DNA of 64,000 nucleotides from Pantoea sp. AS-PWVM4 (GCF_000468095.1 NZ_ASZC01000016.1:62001-126000), one strand, 5' to 3'; positions 1 through 8,544 are shown, numbered from the stretch's first letter. Program-made: numbers and translations. Notes: generated by a model not told the origin, from the sequence alone.

Positions 1-81
1 TTACCGGCGTTTTGGGGCTTTGGCATGCTGCCTTCTGCGATTCGTTTTGCCCAACAGTTATCCGCGGTGCTGGCAGCATGA
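1..81 (+). CDS. fhuD: FhuD C-terminal fragment, ferric-hydroxamate binding protein
   Basis: Only the last 26 codons are in the window, in frame 1, ending at TGA 79-81. The readable tail (LPAFWGFGMLPSAIRFAQQL and following residues) resembles the C-terminus of periplasmic iron(III)-hydroxamate binding proteins. The stop overlaps the ATG of the next gene in an ATGA quartet, the usual sign of translational coupling in fhuCDB operons. FhuD hands ferrichrome-type siderophores to the FhuB permease. The identity rests mainly on the position directly ahead of fhuB, because so little of the protein is present. Confidence 0.75.
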   Translation, partial: LPAFWGFGMLPSAIRFAQQLSAVLAA

Positions 82-2054
82 AGCGCGGGTCAGCTATCGC
101 GTTATTGTTGGCTGTGCTACTGAGCCTGCACAACCTGACACAATTGTTACCCGTAGCACAGTGGCGCGCGTTGCTCCCCTGGACGGCAAACCCTGATATT
201 CACCGGTTGTTGGTATTGCAGAGCTGGCTGCCTCGTCTGGCAATCAGCCTGTTATGCGGTGCCGCGCTGGGGCTGGCAGGCTTACTGTTTCAGCAAACGC
301 TGCGCAATCCACTGGCTGAGCCAATGACACTTGGCGTTGCCGCCGGGGCACAACTTGCCCTGTCATTGACCACCGTATTTCTCCCGCACTGGCTGGCAGC
401 CAGTTCCTGGATCACCCTCGCCGGTGCGCTTATCGCTGCCGTGCTGGTACTGACGCTTGCGGCCTCGCGTGGGCTGTAACCCTCCAGGGTCGCCATTGCC
501 GGGCTGGTGGTGAGTTTATTCTGTGGCTCGTTAATCACGGTGCTGCAATTGTTATACGCCCCGTATTTGCACAGTTTATTTATCTGGGGAGCCGGCTCAC
601 TGGTGCAGCAGGGCTGGGGCAATGTCCGTTTGCTCGGTGGACAATTGTTGGTCGGCTGGCTGCTGGCGCTGATGTTATGTCGTCCGTTGCAACTGCTGGG
701 GTTAGGAGATATGCACGCCAGCAGTCTCGGCTTGCCCAGTCGCTACATGCGGCTGGTCGGATTTTCACTGGCAGTCCTGCTGACCGCCGCAGTAGTCAGT
801 GCCGTGGGAGTGATTGGCTTTGTCGGGTTGGCTGCGCCGGCGCTGGCACAGTTACTCGGTGCCCGCCGTCTGGCACAGCGATTACTGCTGGCCCCGATAT
901 GTGGCGCGCTATTACTGTGGGCCACCGATCAGGCAGTGCAACCGTTCGCCAACGCATTGGGGGAACTGGTGCCAACCGGTGCCGCAACCGCGCTGTTTGG
1001 CGCACCGCTAATCCTCTGGTTGCTGCTCAGAATGCGCACCCCGTCAGTACCGTTCAGCTCGGTTAATGCTGCCGTTGAGGGGGCACAGGTTGCGGATGGT
1101 CGATTGTATCTGCTTAGCCTCACGCTGTTTCTGTTACTGGTGCTGACTCTCCTGCTCTCGCTGGTTTTTGGCCGCGCGCCCAACGGCTGGAGCATGGCGT
1201 CACTGTCCCCGCTGTCGCCACTGCTGCCCTGGCGCTGGCCACGCTCTCTGGCGGCTTGTGCCGCCGGGATGATGCTGGCTGCGGCAGGGGTGCTGCTACA
1301 ACGCTTTAGTGGTAATCGGCTGGCCAGCCCGGAGATGATGGGGGTCAGTGCCGGGGCGGCGTTGGGAATGCTGGCATTAACCCTGGTGACCGGCGAGGTG
1401 TCGCACAGTTTGCGTTTTGCCGTTACCAGCGCCGGGGCACTGCTGGCGCTACTGATGATTTTGTCTTTCTCGCGTCGTCACCATTTCGCAGCCGATCGCG
1501 TGCTGTTGGTCGGCGTCGCCATCAGCGCGCTGTTCCAGGCCCTGGTGGCAACCATCATCGCCTCCGGAGACGAACGTGCCGTGACATTATTGAGTTGGCT
1601 CTCTGGTTCAACCTACACCATCATGCCTGGCGATGCCGTAACCGCGCTACTGCTGGCGTTGACGCTCAGCGTGCTGACGGGGTTGTTCCGTCGCTGGATG
1701 ATGATTCTGCCGCTCGGCCCCACCTGTGCCAGTGCGGTGGGTATCGCGCTGACGCAGACACGTCTGCTCACGCTGGGTTTGATCGCCATGTTGACAGCAG
1801 GGGCTACGCTTACCGTCGGTCCGATATCCTTTATTGGTCTGACCGCCCCGCATATTGCCCGCCTGCTGGGTGCCCGTCGCCCCGGCCAGCAGTTACTGCT
1901 GGCCATTCCCTGCGGCGCACTGATGATGGTGGTGGCCGACTGGATCGGGCGCAACCTGCTGGCACCACAGGAACTTCCGGCAGGGTTGGTTGCTACCTTG
2001 CTCGGTGCCCCCTACATGATGTGGCTATTCACCCGCCGCGAGAGTCGCTCATAA
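78..2054 (+). pseudogene. fhuB: fhuB, iron-hydroxamate permease gene with in-frame stop
   Basis: Read from ATG 78, the frame encodes a two-halved, very hydrophobic permease (about 658 codons, close to the roughly 660 residues of E. coli FhuB), but codon 134 is TAA (477-479). The frame does not shift: reading continues in the same phase with homologous sequence to TAA 2052-2054. Each half carries a FecCD-type permease repeat, seen as GFVGLAAPALAQLLGARR near 830-880 and FIGLTAPHIARLLGARR near 1830-1880. FhuB carries ferric hydroxamates across the inner membrane with the FhuC ATPase. The stop would leave a 133-residue stub; a GTG at 507 could restart but has no evident ribosome binding site. This is either a genuine inactivating substitution or a base-call error. 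Confidence 0.85.
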
Positions 2055-2600
2055 CGACGGGCGTTGCGCCAGCCATTCCTCGCGCGTGATTTCCCAATTG
2101 CCCGCCAGCATTTCTCCACCAACAAAGGCTTTGCTGAAGGTTTCAATCAGTCGCATCCCGCTGCGTTCCGAGATCCGTCGTGACGCCTGGTTATCCATCG
2201 CTTTTGGCACGCGTAAACGGGGTTGTTGCAGGGTCTGAAACCAGAAATCTGTTATCAGAGTACAGGCTTCACTCATCAATCCTTGCCCCTGCCACTCCGG
2301 TACCAGCCAGAAACCACGGTTATCTTCCTCGCCTGCGCGTAACGAGATCAGGCCGATTAGCCGATCCGCATCCGAGCGATGACGCAAGCTCCAGTGCCAT
2401 GCCTGTCCCGCGACCATAGCCGGTAACGCGACCTGATCAACGAAAAAACGGGCGCCGTCCGACGGATAGGGCCAGGGCACCGCATTGGTTAAATGACGCA
2501 CAATTTCCCAGCGCGGAAAAACCTGTTGTATCTGGATAGCATCGTCGCTTTGTAAGGGTTCAAGTAGCAAACGCGGGGTAGTAAGCCGGGGTACTGTCAT
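2049..2600 (-). CDS. GNAT family N-acetyltransferase, RimJ/RimL type
   Basis: A 183-residue protein with the layout of RimJ/RimL-like acetyltransferases: an N-terminal TPRLLLEPL strand, a central GLISLRAG strand and the acetyl-CoA binding region around GFWLVPEWQGQGLMSEA. Members transfer acetyl from acetyl-CoA to protein N-termini or small amines; the substrate here cannot be read from sequence. A strong AGGAGG lies just ahead of the ATG at 2600. Its TGA (2049-2051) abuts the TAA of fhuB on the other strand, so the two genes converge with no spacer and no visible terminator. It appears to be a single-gene unit. Confidence 0.85.
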   Translation of the reverse strand: MTVPRLTTPRLLLEPLQSDDAIQIQQVFPRWEIVRHLTNAVPWPYPSDGARFFVDQVALPAMVAGQAWHWSLRHRSDADRLIGLISLRAGEEDNRGFWLVPEWQGQGLMSEACTLITDFWFQTLQQPRLRVPKAMDNQASRRISERSGMRLIETFSKAFVGGEMLAGNWEITREEWLAQRPSL

Positions 2601-2749
2601 CTCAACCTCCTGTTGGGGAACTGCTTAAGCTTTATCAGAAAAAAATCAGTTTTAACAATGTTTTTACCCAAAACATCAGTCAGTTACCGTAAGCAATCAA
2701 TATGGACCAGGATCACACTTTTGGCAGATTGTGACAGCAATTCATCTGA

Positions 2750-2788
2750 CTGAAACAAAACTGTCACAGACATCCCCTACCTTATAGC
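2750..2788 (+). promoter_or_regulatory. Possible promoter with Pho-box-like repeat
   Basis: Two adjacent 11-bp units, CTGAAACAAAA (2750-2760) and CTGTCACAGAC (2761-2771), resemble a PhoB box, and TATAGC (2783-2788) could be a -10 hexamer for the small gene at 2815. The distance from the core box to the -10 is about 5 bp longer than in phoA or pstS, so PhoB control is only a suggestion. Confidence 0.3.
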
Positions 2789-2814
2789 TTCCTGTTTTTC
2801 GATGGAAAACCGAT

Positions 2815-3018
2815 ATGGTCATCAAAGCAAAAAACCTGCAGGACGCTGAAGAACTCCTGCACTCCGGTATCAGCAAAGTCGAACTGGCTTACGATATCGG
2901 TAGCGACGATTTCTTCCGCCTGGCGTCTCGCTGGTGCGATCGCGGAGCGCGCATCAGCAAAGGCCATCAGCATTTTGTGGTATCGATCAAGAGTTTTGCC
3001 ATTCCCCCCAATGACTAA
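2815..3018 (+). CDS. Small conserved-looking hypothetical protein, 67 aa
   Basis: I do not recognise this protein. It is soluble-looking, with an acidic N-terminal half (LQDAEELL, VELAYDIGSDDFF) and a basic middle (RGARISKGHQHF), and has no signal peptide or membrane segment. Support for a real gene: it fills an otherwise empty interval, starts with ATG behind a weak GGAAAA, has a plausible -10 upstream, and codon use looks normal for the region. The overlapping minus-strand frame (2782-2973) is less convincing. It stands alone between the GNAT gene and entD, reading in the same direction as entD. Confidence 0.6.
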   Translation: MVIKAKNLQDAEELLHSGISKVELAYDIGSDDFFRLASRWCDRGARISKGHQHFVVSIKSFAIPPND

Positions 3019-3092
3019 AGACGGTGAGCGCTGAGCTTGCCCTCTCTCCGGCTGACTGATTAAATAGCTTTTTCCGTCAGCCGTGATTCTCT

Positions 3093-3818
3093 ATGTTTAC
3101 CTTCTCCTCACCGCTTGCCCTCCCAGACTCACCTTTTTTCACTGCTGCCGGTTTAACGTCTGGATCTCTGCTGCTGGCCGGGTGTCAATTCGAGCAACAG
3201 CACTGGCAGGCCGATCTGCATCAGCGCTGGCAACTCCCCCTACCCGCTGCGCTGGCAAACGCTGTGGTCAAACGTAAGTCGGAACACCTCGCCAGCCGCT
3301 GGCTGGCGCGTGAAGTGTTGCTGCAATTGGGCGTGGAGGGCTTCGTGCTGCGTAATGCGGCGGATCGTTCCCCCTGCTGGCCTGCTGGCATTCAGGCTTC
3401 GCTATCGCACAGCCATAATCAGGTGGTGATGGCGGCCACGCGAGAGCCGCTGTGTGTCGGGGTGGATGTGGAACAGGTGATGAGCAACGATACTGCCCGG
3501 GAAACGGCAGAAATGCTGATGAACACCCAGGAACGCCAGTTGCTGGAACAACTGGCGCTTCCTTTTGCCCAAGGGGCGACGCTGCTGTTTTCCCTGAAGG
3601 AGAGTCTTTACAAAGCGCTGTGGCCGCAGTTACATCAGCCAATGGATTTCTTGCAGGCCGCACTGTGCGAGGCCGATCTGACCACCGGTAGCGCCGTACT
3701 GCGCTTAACCGCCGATTTTGGTAATGGATTTGATCAGGACGTTGCTTTGCAGGCGCGTTTTTGTTGTGAAGCGCAACGCATTATCACGCTGGTGACTCAC
3801 CCGCTTGCCGGGCAATAA
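3093..3818 (+). CDS. entD: 4'-phosphopantetheinyl transferase, EntD/Sfp type
   Basis: The 241-residue protein carries the hallmark motifs of Sfp/EntD enzymes: VGVDVE (D125, E127; Mg/CoA binding) and FSLKESLYK (K169, E170, K174). Such enzymes move the phosphopantetheine arm of coenzyme A onto a serine of carrier-protein domains, classically the EntB and EntF subunits of enterobactin synthesis. No siderophore synthesis genes are adjacent, although an fhu uptake operon lies 1 kb to the left. There is no good ribosome binding site ahead of ATG 3093. Family assignment is firm; the exact carrier substrate, and hence the symbol, is inferred. Confidence 0.8.
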   Translation: MFTFSSPLALPDSPFFTAAGLTSGSLLLAGCQFEQQHWQADLHQRWQLPLPAALANAVVKRKSEHLASRWLAREVLLQLGVEGFVLRNAADRSPCWPAGIQASLSHSHNQVVMAATREPLCVGVDVEQVMSNDTARETAEMLMNTQERQLLEQLALPFAQGATLLFSLKESLYKALWPQLHQPMDFLQAALCEADLTTGSAVLRLTADFGNGFDQDVALQARFCCEAQRIITLVTHPLAGQ

Positions 3819-3848
3819 AAAACCGGCTCAGAACCCTCCAGAGCCGGT
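3815..3848 (-). terminator. Intrinsic terminator for yojI
   Basis: ACCGGCTC (3822-3829) pairs with GAGCCGGT (3841-3848) across an 11-nt loop. Read leftward the stem is followed by a run of T residues (complement of the A run at 3817-3822), so it ends the yojI transcript. It overlaps the stop of entD and may also slow rightward transcription. Confidence 0.75.
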
Positions 3849-3972
3849 AACAACACAAGACGACAGAAAATGTTCCAGGGAGGCAGAAACCGAAGTCTCT
3901 GCTGGTGGTTAACTTAGCGCGCTCCGTCTCCGCTGACCAATAACCCTTTCCGCTAAGCTTTGCCAGTTGGCG

Positions 3973-5625
3973 TTAATGGCCGGTATCGGTACGTTTTACC
4001 GCATCGAGCGTCGCCATTTCACGTTCTCTGCCGGTCAGTTCACTCAGTTTGCCATCACGCATTTCCAGCAGACGGTCAGCATGGATAAAGTAGTGATCGT
4101 CATGGCTGATGGCGAACACCGTCTTGCCCGACTCCTGTAACCACGGCAGCAATTCACGATAGAAGAAACGACGGAAGTGCGGGTCCTGATCGGCTGCCCA
4201 TTCATCAAGCAGCAGGATGTCACGCTCCTCGGCCGCGGCCAACAGCAGCGCCAGACGCTTGCTCTGCCCTTTCGACAGTTGCAGGTTCAACACCTTGTTG
4301 CCTGCCAGCTTCAATTTATCCTGCATTTTCAGGCGTTCCAGCCACTGCTGCACCAATGCCGGATTGGCGGGCTTGCCTGCCCGGTTGATCAGGCGATCAA
4401 ACAGATGCACATCTGTGAATACCGCGGAGAAGTGCTGGCGATACGCCTCCAGGTTATGCCAGTCAACCACCTTACCATCCAGCAACAGCGCGCCAGATTG
4501 TGGCTGGTACAGGCCGGTGAGCAGCATTGCCAGCGTCGATTTACCACTGCCGTTACCCCCAATCAGAAACACCAGCTCGCCACGTCGTAAAGTCAGGTTA
4601 ATCGGCCCCACTTCGAAGCCATGTTCGCCATAATGGAAGCGCACATCGCGCAGTTCCAGCGTTTGCCAGTCACCAATCGCAGGCAAGTTTTTAAATTCCG
4701 CCTCATAGGGGGCGAGGTCAAAGGTATGGAGTTTGCGGAACGCCACCTGCGCGCTGAGCAAGGTCGGCAACGCCCCCACTGCCGCCAGCAGCGGCGTGCG
4801 CAGGAACAGCAACGTCAATGAATAGGTGGCGGCCACGGCGGTATTGGCCCAGCCAAGACCGTTAGCCATCCAGAACACGATGCCAATCGCGCCAAGCATC
4901 ATAATGTTTGACCAGTTCACCGCGCTCAGGTGGAATGTATCGGCACGCACAATATGGTGACGATAGCTATTGGCATTTTCCTGATAGACGTTGTCGTAAA
5001 TCAATTGCGCGCGTTGGCGGTTCAGCTGTAGCTCTTTACGCCCTTCAATGATGGTCTGATAGTCGCGATACAGGTCATCCTCCACCTCACGTAACTTCGC
5101 CATATGCTGATACACGCGAGACACCAGCAGCCAGCCGCCAACCAGAGTCACCACCAACCACACTGACGTCACCAGCAGCATTTTGGGTGAGAGCCACGCC
5201 ATATATAGCGCAGAACCGAGGGTAATAATGATGCCCTGAATCAGTTCAGGCAGGCGCACAAAGGCGATAGTAATCGCGCGCACGTCACTGGTCAGCCCGG
5301 CCAACAGTTGTGCGTTGCCGATCTGTTCAAGACGCTCCACGCGGGTGTCGAGAATACGTTTGATAAACTCCCCACGCAGACGCCAGACAAACTGATGCCC
5401 GAGCAACGTTAACGAAAGCTGTGAGCCCAGCGTCACCGCCATCAGCAAAAACAGTTGCAGGAGGAATTCTGGCAATACACCAACCGAGGTATTCACGGCC
5501 GTGATCAGCTCGCTATTGATCCAGGCGATCATGCCAATGCCAAGCGCGGCGCTGAGTAAAGTAAGAAGGATGACGCCAATAAAAGGCCAGCGGAACTGGC
5601 GATAAACAACCTGAAGCAGAGCCAT
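3973..5625 (-). CDS. yojI: ABC exporter YojI (permease-ATPase fusion)
   Basis: A 550-residue half-transporter: about six membrane segments in the first 300 residues, then an ATPase domain with Walker A GGNGSGKS, signature LSKGQ, Walker [15 protein letters not shown] and the H-loop AISHDD. It belongs to the cyclic-peptide exporter (SyrD/YojI) family and resembles E. coli YojI (547 residues) along its length; E. coli YojI exports microcin J25 together with TolC. It lies downstream of alkB on the same strand as in E. coli, separated by a 129-bp gap holding a palindromic repeat, and ends at a strong terminator. Confidence 0.93.
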   Translation of the reverse strand: MALLQVVYRQFRWPFIGVILLTLLSAALGIGMIAWINSELITAVNTSVGVLPEFLLQLFLLMAVTLGSQLSLTLLGHQFVWRLRGEFIKRILDTRVERLEQIGNAQLLAGLTSDVRAITIAFVRLPELIQGIIITLGSALYMAWLSPKMLLVTSVWLVVTLVGGWLLVSRVYQHMAKLREVEDDLYRDYQTIIEGRKELQLNRQRAQLIYDNVYQENANSYRHHIVRADTFHLSAVNWSNIMMLGAIGIVFWMANGLGWANTAVAATYSLTLLFLRTPLLAAVGALPTLLSAQVAFRKLHTFDLAPYEAEFKNLPAIGDWQTLELRDVRFHYGEHGFEVGPINLTLRRGELVFLIGGNGSGKSTLAMLLTGLYQPQSGALLLDGKVVDWHNLEAYRQHFSAVFTDVHLFDRLINRAGKPANPALVQQWLERLKMQDKLKLAGNKVLNLQLSKGQSKRLALLLAAAEERDILLLDEWAADQDPHFRRFFYRELLPWLQESGKTVFAISHDDHYFIHADRLLEMRDGKLSELTGREREMATLDAVKRTDTGH

Positions 5626-5723
5626 TAAAAGGTTCCAGCAAGTAAAAAAGCAGCTAGCAGTTTAATGGTGCGTCAAATGATAGCAAGAATAATTCTCAAC
5701 CCACCCTTGCCTCTGCCAGGTCC

Positions 5724-5751
5724 GTAGTAGCGCGATAAATCGCGCCACTAC
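5724..5751 (-). repeat. GTAG palindromic repeat (REP-like), copy 1
   Basis: A 28-bp near-perfect palindrome with GTAG at the left end and CTAC at the right, between alkB and yojI. Read on the minus strand it matches the family consensus (GTAGTGGCGCGATTTATCGC plus GC). It sits 3 bp beyond the alkB stop. Confidence 0.85.
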
Positions 5752-5754
5752 GAA

Positions 5755-6396
5755 TTAATGCGCACGGCGGAATGTGAGGTTGTAGCGGAAGGCGCCCGCC
5801 TGCGGATGAACGCCGGGCTTGAGCGGCAGGATGCCGTGATAACGCAGGCGCGACGGACCGCCCCACACCACGATATCGCCATGCTCCAACAGTACGCGTT
5901 GCGTGGCATCGCCGCGCTCAAAACCACCGAACTGGAAAACGGCAGGCAACCCGAGCGACACGGACACGATCGGCTGTCGCAAATCCTTCTCATCTTTATC
6001 CTGATGCAACGTCAGTTTTGCCCCCGGTTCATAACGGTTGATCAGGCATGCATCAGGATTGAAACCACTGAATCCCGCCTCCTGCGCCGTCTGTTGCGCC
6101 AGCTCGCGGAACAGGGAGGGCATTGGCGGCCATTTATGACCGCTATGGTTGTCCTGCTCGGTATATTGATAACCACGCGAGTCGCTTGACCAGCCTAAAT
6201 CACCGCAATTGGTCATCGCCACCGACATACGGTGTCCACCGGGGGTAATACGATGGGCAAACGGATTCTGCGCGGCGATAGCATATATTTCCGCCAGCAG
6301 CGCATCCGCCTGATCACGCGCGCGGCGACGCAGAATCACCGCCCCTTCTGCCAGCGGCTCCTGCCACGGCGCTTCTTCACTAAACAGATCCAGCAT
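5755..6396 (-). CDS. alkB: DNA/RNA alkylation repair dioxygenase AlkB
   Basis: A 213-residue Fe(II)/2-oxoglutarate dioxygenase (E. coli AlkB has 216). The iron ligands H131, D133 (LHQDKDE) and H187 (RYHGILP) and the 2-oxoglutarate arginines R204 and R210 (RYNLTFR) are present, as is the nucleotide-recognition lid with GYQYTEQDNHSGHKWPP. AlkB oxidatively demethylates 1-methyladenine and 3-methylcytosine in DNA and RNA. In E. coli it follows ada in one operon; here ada is absent and the gene starts 11 bp after apbE, so control by the Ada adaptive response is not evident at this locus. Confidence 0.96.
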   Translation of the reverse strand: MLDLFSEEAPWQEPLAEGAVILRRRARDQADALLAEIYAIAAQNPFAHRITPGGHRMSVAMTNCGDLGWSSDSRGYQYTEQDNHSGHKWPPMPSLFRELAQQTAQEAGFSGFNPDACLINRYEPGAKLTLHQDKDEKDLRQPIVSVSLGLPAVFQFGGFERGDATQRVLLEHGDIVVWGGPSRLRYHGILPLKPGVHPQAGAFRYNLTFRRAH

Positions 6397-6407
6397 CTGC
6401 GCCTCCG

Positions 6408-7448
6408 TTATGGGTGGTCATCCACGGAAATCAGGAAGGATTTAAATTGGGGCGACATCCAGTGAGTAAAACCGTCGCCCTGTTTGGTGATCAGATACAC
6501 CGCCAGGTGCTCCTTCAGCGCCAGCGCTTTCGCGCGTTCAGTGCCCAGCACCATCAAGCCGGTATCCCAGCCATCGGCCTCCAACGCAGTGGTGGCAATC
6601 ACCGTTGCCGACACCAGTTTATGCTCAATCGGTCGACCGGTACTGGGATCGATAACATGAGAAATACGTTTGCCATCCAGTTCATAATAGTTGCGATAAC
6701 TGCCGGAGGTGCTGATACCGTGGCCTTGCAAATCGACCCGCGCCTCCACCGCATTTTCACGATCGGTGGGTTTCTGGATCGCCACCCGCCACGGCTGGTT
6801 TTGTGCATTGTGACCCCGACTCAGCACCGCGCCGCCTACCGATACCAGATAATCGGTGATCCCTTGCTGCTCCATCAGGCGCGCCAGATGATCGGTAGCG
6901 TAACCCTCGCCCATAGTGGACAGGTCAACATACAAACCCGGCAGATCTTTTTGCAGCCACTGGCCGTTAACCGCCTGAATCACACGCAGATGTTGCAAAC
7001 CCGTGAGCGCTTTCGCTGCTGCGATTGCGGCGTCTGACGGCGTATGCGCCGGTTGCTTAGTCGGACCAAACCCCCACAAATTCACCAGTGGTCCGACGGT
7101 GATATCCATAGCACCTGCGGTTTTTTGTCCAATACGCAAGGCCTCCGTCACAATATCCGCCATATCGGCACTGACCGGCTGTGGATCTGTGCCCTGATAC
7201 TGATTGAAGCGCGACAACACCGAATCCGCTTTCCAGGTGGAGAGTTCACCATCATCATGGTCAAGCTGCTGCTGTATCGCTTGCTGAAGTGCTGCTTTAC
7301 GTTGTTCATCCACACCGGCAACACTGACACGCCATACGGTACCCATGGTTTTACCTTCCAGCACCAGGCTTGCCCGGCTGGCGGTTTGGTCGCAACCGCT
7401 TACCCCGACCACAACCAGACAGGTCAGCAGAATATTCTCAAAACGCAT
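6408..7448 (-). CDS. apbE: FAD:protein FMN transferase ApbE
   Basis: A 346-residue lipoprotein (E. coli ApbE has 351). The N-terminus ends in a lipobox VSGC with acylated C19. Motifs typical of the family are present: KTMGTVWRV near the start, AGAMDITVGPLVNLWGFGP, and DLSTMGEGYATDHLA followed by SHVIDPSTGRP. ApbE attaches FMN from FAD to a threonine of target flavoproteins such as NqrB, NqrC and RnfG in the periplasm. It is the first gene of the leftward unit apbE-alkB, with yojI downstream, and faces a small gene at 7590 across a 141-bp divergent gap. Confidence 0.95.
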   Translation of the reverse strand: MRFENILLTCLVVVGVSGCDQTASRASLVLEGKTMGTVWRVSVAGVDEQRKAALQQAIQQQLDHDDGELSTWKADSVLSRFNQYQGTDPQPVSADMADIVTEALRIGQKTAGAMDITVGPLVNLWGFGPTKQPAHTPSDAAIAAAKALTGLQHLRVIQAVNGQWLQKDLPGLYVDLSTMGEGYATDHLARLMEQQGITDYLVSVGGAVLSRGHNAQNQPWRVAIQKPTDRENAVEARVDLQGHGISTSGSYRNYYELDGKRISHVIDPSTGRPIEHKLVSATVIATTALEADGWDTGLMVLGTERAKALALKEHLAVYLITKQGDGFTHWMSPQFKSFLISVDDHP

Positions 7449-7589
7449 CTAATCCTCATCTGTAACGCTTTAATAATGTCTATTTCAAAGCATAACTCGC
7501 TTGTAAATCAGGCTAAAGTCGCTTGAAGTCGGTGACAGGCTACCGCAGGATAACCCGTTCCTGCACAACCGCGAAGACCGGAGCGTCAG

Positions 7590-7688
7590 ATGATCTATGC
7601 AATCCTTGTCGTGGCCGCTGGCCTGTTTTTCTACAGCAGCCTGAAATGCTGGCAACACTATCGCCATCGTCATCTGCGCGGGCGTTAA
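7590..7688 (+). CDS. Putative small single-pass membrane protein, 32 aa
   Basis: ATG 7590 is preceded by GGAG (7580-7583) at a spacing of 6, and the frame runs 32 codons to TAA 7686-7688. The product starts MIYAILVVAAGLFFYSSLK, one hydrophobic helix, followed by a strongly basic tail (QHYRHRHLRGR). That shape (short, membrane-spanning, positive-inside tail) is typical of enterobacterial small membrane proteins. I do not recognise a named family. It begins in the apbE divergent region and reads toward the sigma-54-linked small gene at 7836. Confidence 0.55.
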   Translation: MIYAILVVAAGLFFYSSLKCWQHYRHRHLRGR

Positions 7689-7782
7689 ATTTTTGCACCA
7701 GAAAGACCCGCGTTGCACCGCTTCAGCGCTGGCGCAGTGTAGCAAAGCCAGGATGGCGCGCGTGGCGCTGAGAGCGGTGCTG

Positions 7783-7799
7783 TGGCACGAATTCTGCAT
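7783..7799 (+). promoter_or_regulatory. Sigma-54 (RpoN) promoter candidate
   Basis: TGGCAC-GAATTC-TGCAT matches the -24/-12 pattern: GG at 7784-7785 and GC at 7796-7797 are separated by exactly 10 bp, as RpoN requires. Initiation would fall near 7809, giving a leader of about 26 nt before ATG 7836. Upstream, TTGCACC occurs twice (7693-7699 and 7713-7719), 20 bp apart, which could be half-sites for an enhancer-binding activator. Confidence 0.6.
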
Positions 7800-7835
7800 C
7801 GTTGACGCTGAGTTGAATATCAGCGAGGCAGTAAA

Positions 7836-7991
7836 ATGGAAAAGGCAAAAACACCACAGGATAAATGGCAGCAGTGGCTGAGCTTCTCAGCATTCACGCT
7901 GGCGGGAGTAGCACTGGAAGGCAGTATGCCCCCGACTCAGCCTCAATTACAGCAGGCACCCAAAGCCAAAAAATGGCGTGCCATGCCATAA
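7836..7991 (+). CDS. Small hypothetical protein, 51 aa, behind sigma-54 promoter
   Basis: ATG 7836 has GCGAGG upstream at a suitable distance; the frame is 51 codons to TAA 7989-7991. The product has a short polar head (MEKAKTPQDKWQQW), a moderately hydrophobic stretch (LSFSAFTLAGVALEG), then a proline/glutamine-rich and basic tail. It is not a family I recognise. It ends 6 bp before the stop of the convergent DUF1348 gene. The case for a gene rests on the ribosome binding site, the well-spaced sigma-54 promoter match and the tidy fit between neighbours. Confidence 0.55.
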   Translation: MEKAKTPQDKWQQWLSFSAFTLAGVALEGSMPPTQPQLQQAPKAKKWRAMP

Positions 7992-7997
7992 ACGCCG

Positions 7998-8456
7998 CTA
8001 TAAACCCAATTCACTCAGGCCCGGATGTTGGTCCGGGCGTCGTCCCAATGGCCAGTGGAACAGCCGCTGAGATTCAGCAATCGGCAAATCGTTGATGCAA
8101 GCGTAGCGCGTGATCATCAGTCCATCTGCGCCAAAGTGCCAGTTCTCATTGCCAAAGCTGCGGAACCAGTTGCCGCTATCATCACGCCATTCATAGGCAA
8201 ACCGCACCGCCAGCCGGTCATGATGCCAGGCCCATAACTCTTTGATCAGTCGATACTCCAGCTCGTTAGCCCACTTGCGTTGTAAGAACGCCACCACTTC
8301 GGGGCGGCCATTGACAAATTCGCTGCGATTGCGCCAGCGCGTGTCTTCACTGTAAACCTGTGCGACTCGCTGCGCGTCGCGACTGTTCCAGGCATCCTCT
8401 GCCATGCGGACTTTTTGCATGGCGCTCTGTTCATTAAACGGGGGAATCAGCATCAT
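7998..8456 (-). CDS. DUF1348 / NTF2-like (SnoaL fold) protein
   Basis: A 152-residue protein of the DUF1348 family, recognised from the run of Trp and Arg motifs: [52 protein letters not shown] and [20 protein letters not shown]. The NTF2-like cone fold commonly binds small hydrophobic ligands, but the substrate is unknown. It is transcribed divergently from a TetR-family gene, and the 88-bp gap holds two copies of a palindrome, so it is probably the regulator's target. A link to detoxification of a small electrophile or xenobiotic is typical for such pairs but is only inference here. Confidence 0.85.
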   Translation of the reverse strand: MMLIPPFNEQSAMQKVRMAEDAWNSRDAQRVAQVYSEDTRWRNRSEFVNGRPEVVAFLQRKWANELEYRLIKELWAWHHDRLAVRFAYEWRDDSGNWFRSFGNENWHFGADGLMITRYACINDLPIAESQRLFHWPLGRRPDQHPGLSELGL

Positions 8457-8469
8457 CGTCTCCTTGTAT

Positions 8470-8487
8470 GTAGACAGACCTGTCTAC
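8470..8487. promoter_or_regulatory. TetR-type operator 1
   Basis: GTAGACAG-AC-CTGTCTAC is an 18-bp palindrome with perfect 8-bp arms, 13 bp ahead of the DUF1348 start. It recurs nearly unchanged 37 bp to the right. Both lie in the divergent gap next to a tetR-family gene. Confidence 0.75.
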
Positions 8488-8506
8488 TTGATTCATCCTG
8501 CCGTAT

Positions 8507-8524
8507 GTAGACAATTCTGTCTAC
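8507..8524. promoter_or_regulatory. TetR-type operator 2
   Basis: GTAGACA-ATTC-TGTCTAC is an 18-bp palindrome with 7-bp arms matching operator 1, including the flanking TAT on the left. It lies 20 bp ahead of the tetR start. Two sites in one divergent gap suggest that the regulator controls both its own gene and DUF1348. Confidence 0.75.
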
Positions 8525-8544
8525 CCCATTTTATCGGTGACATT

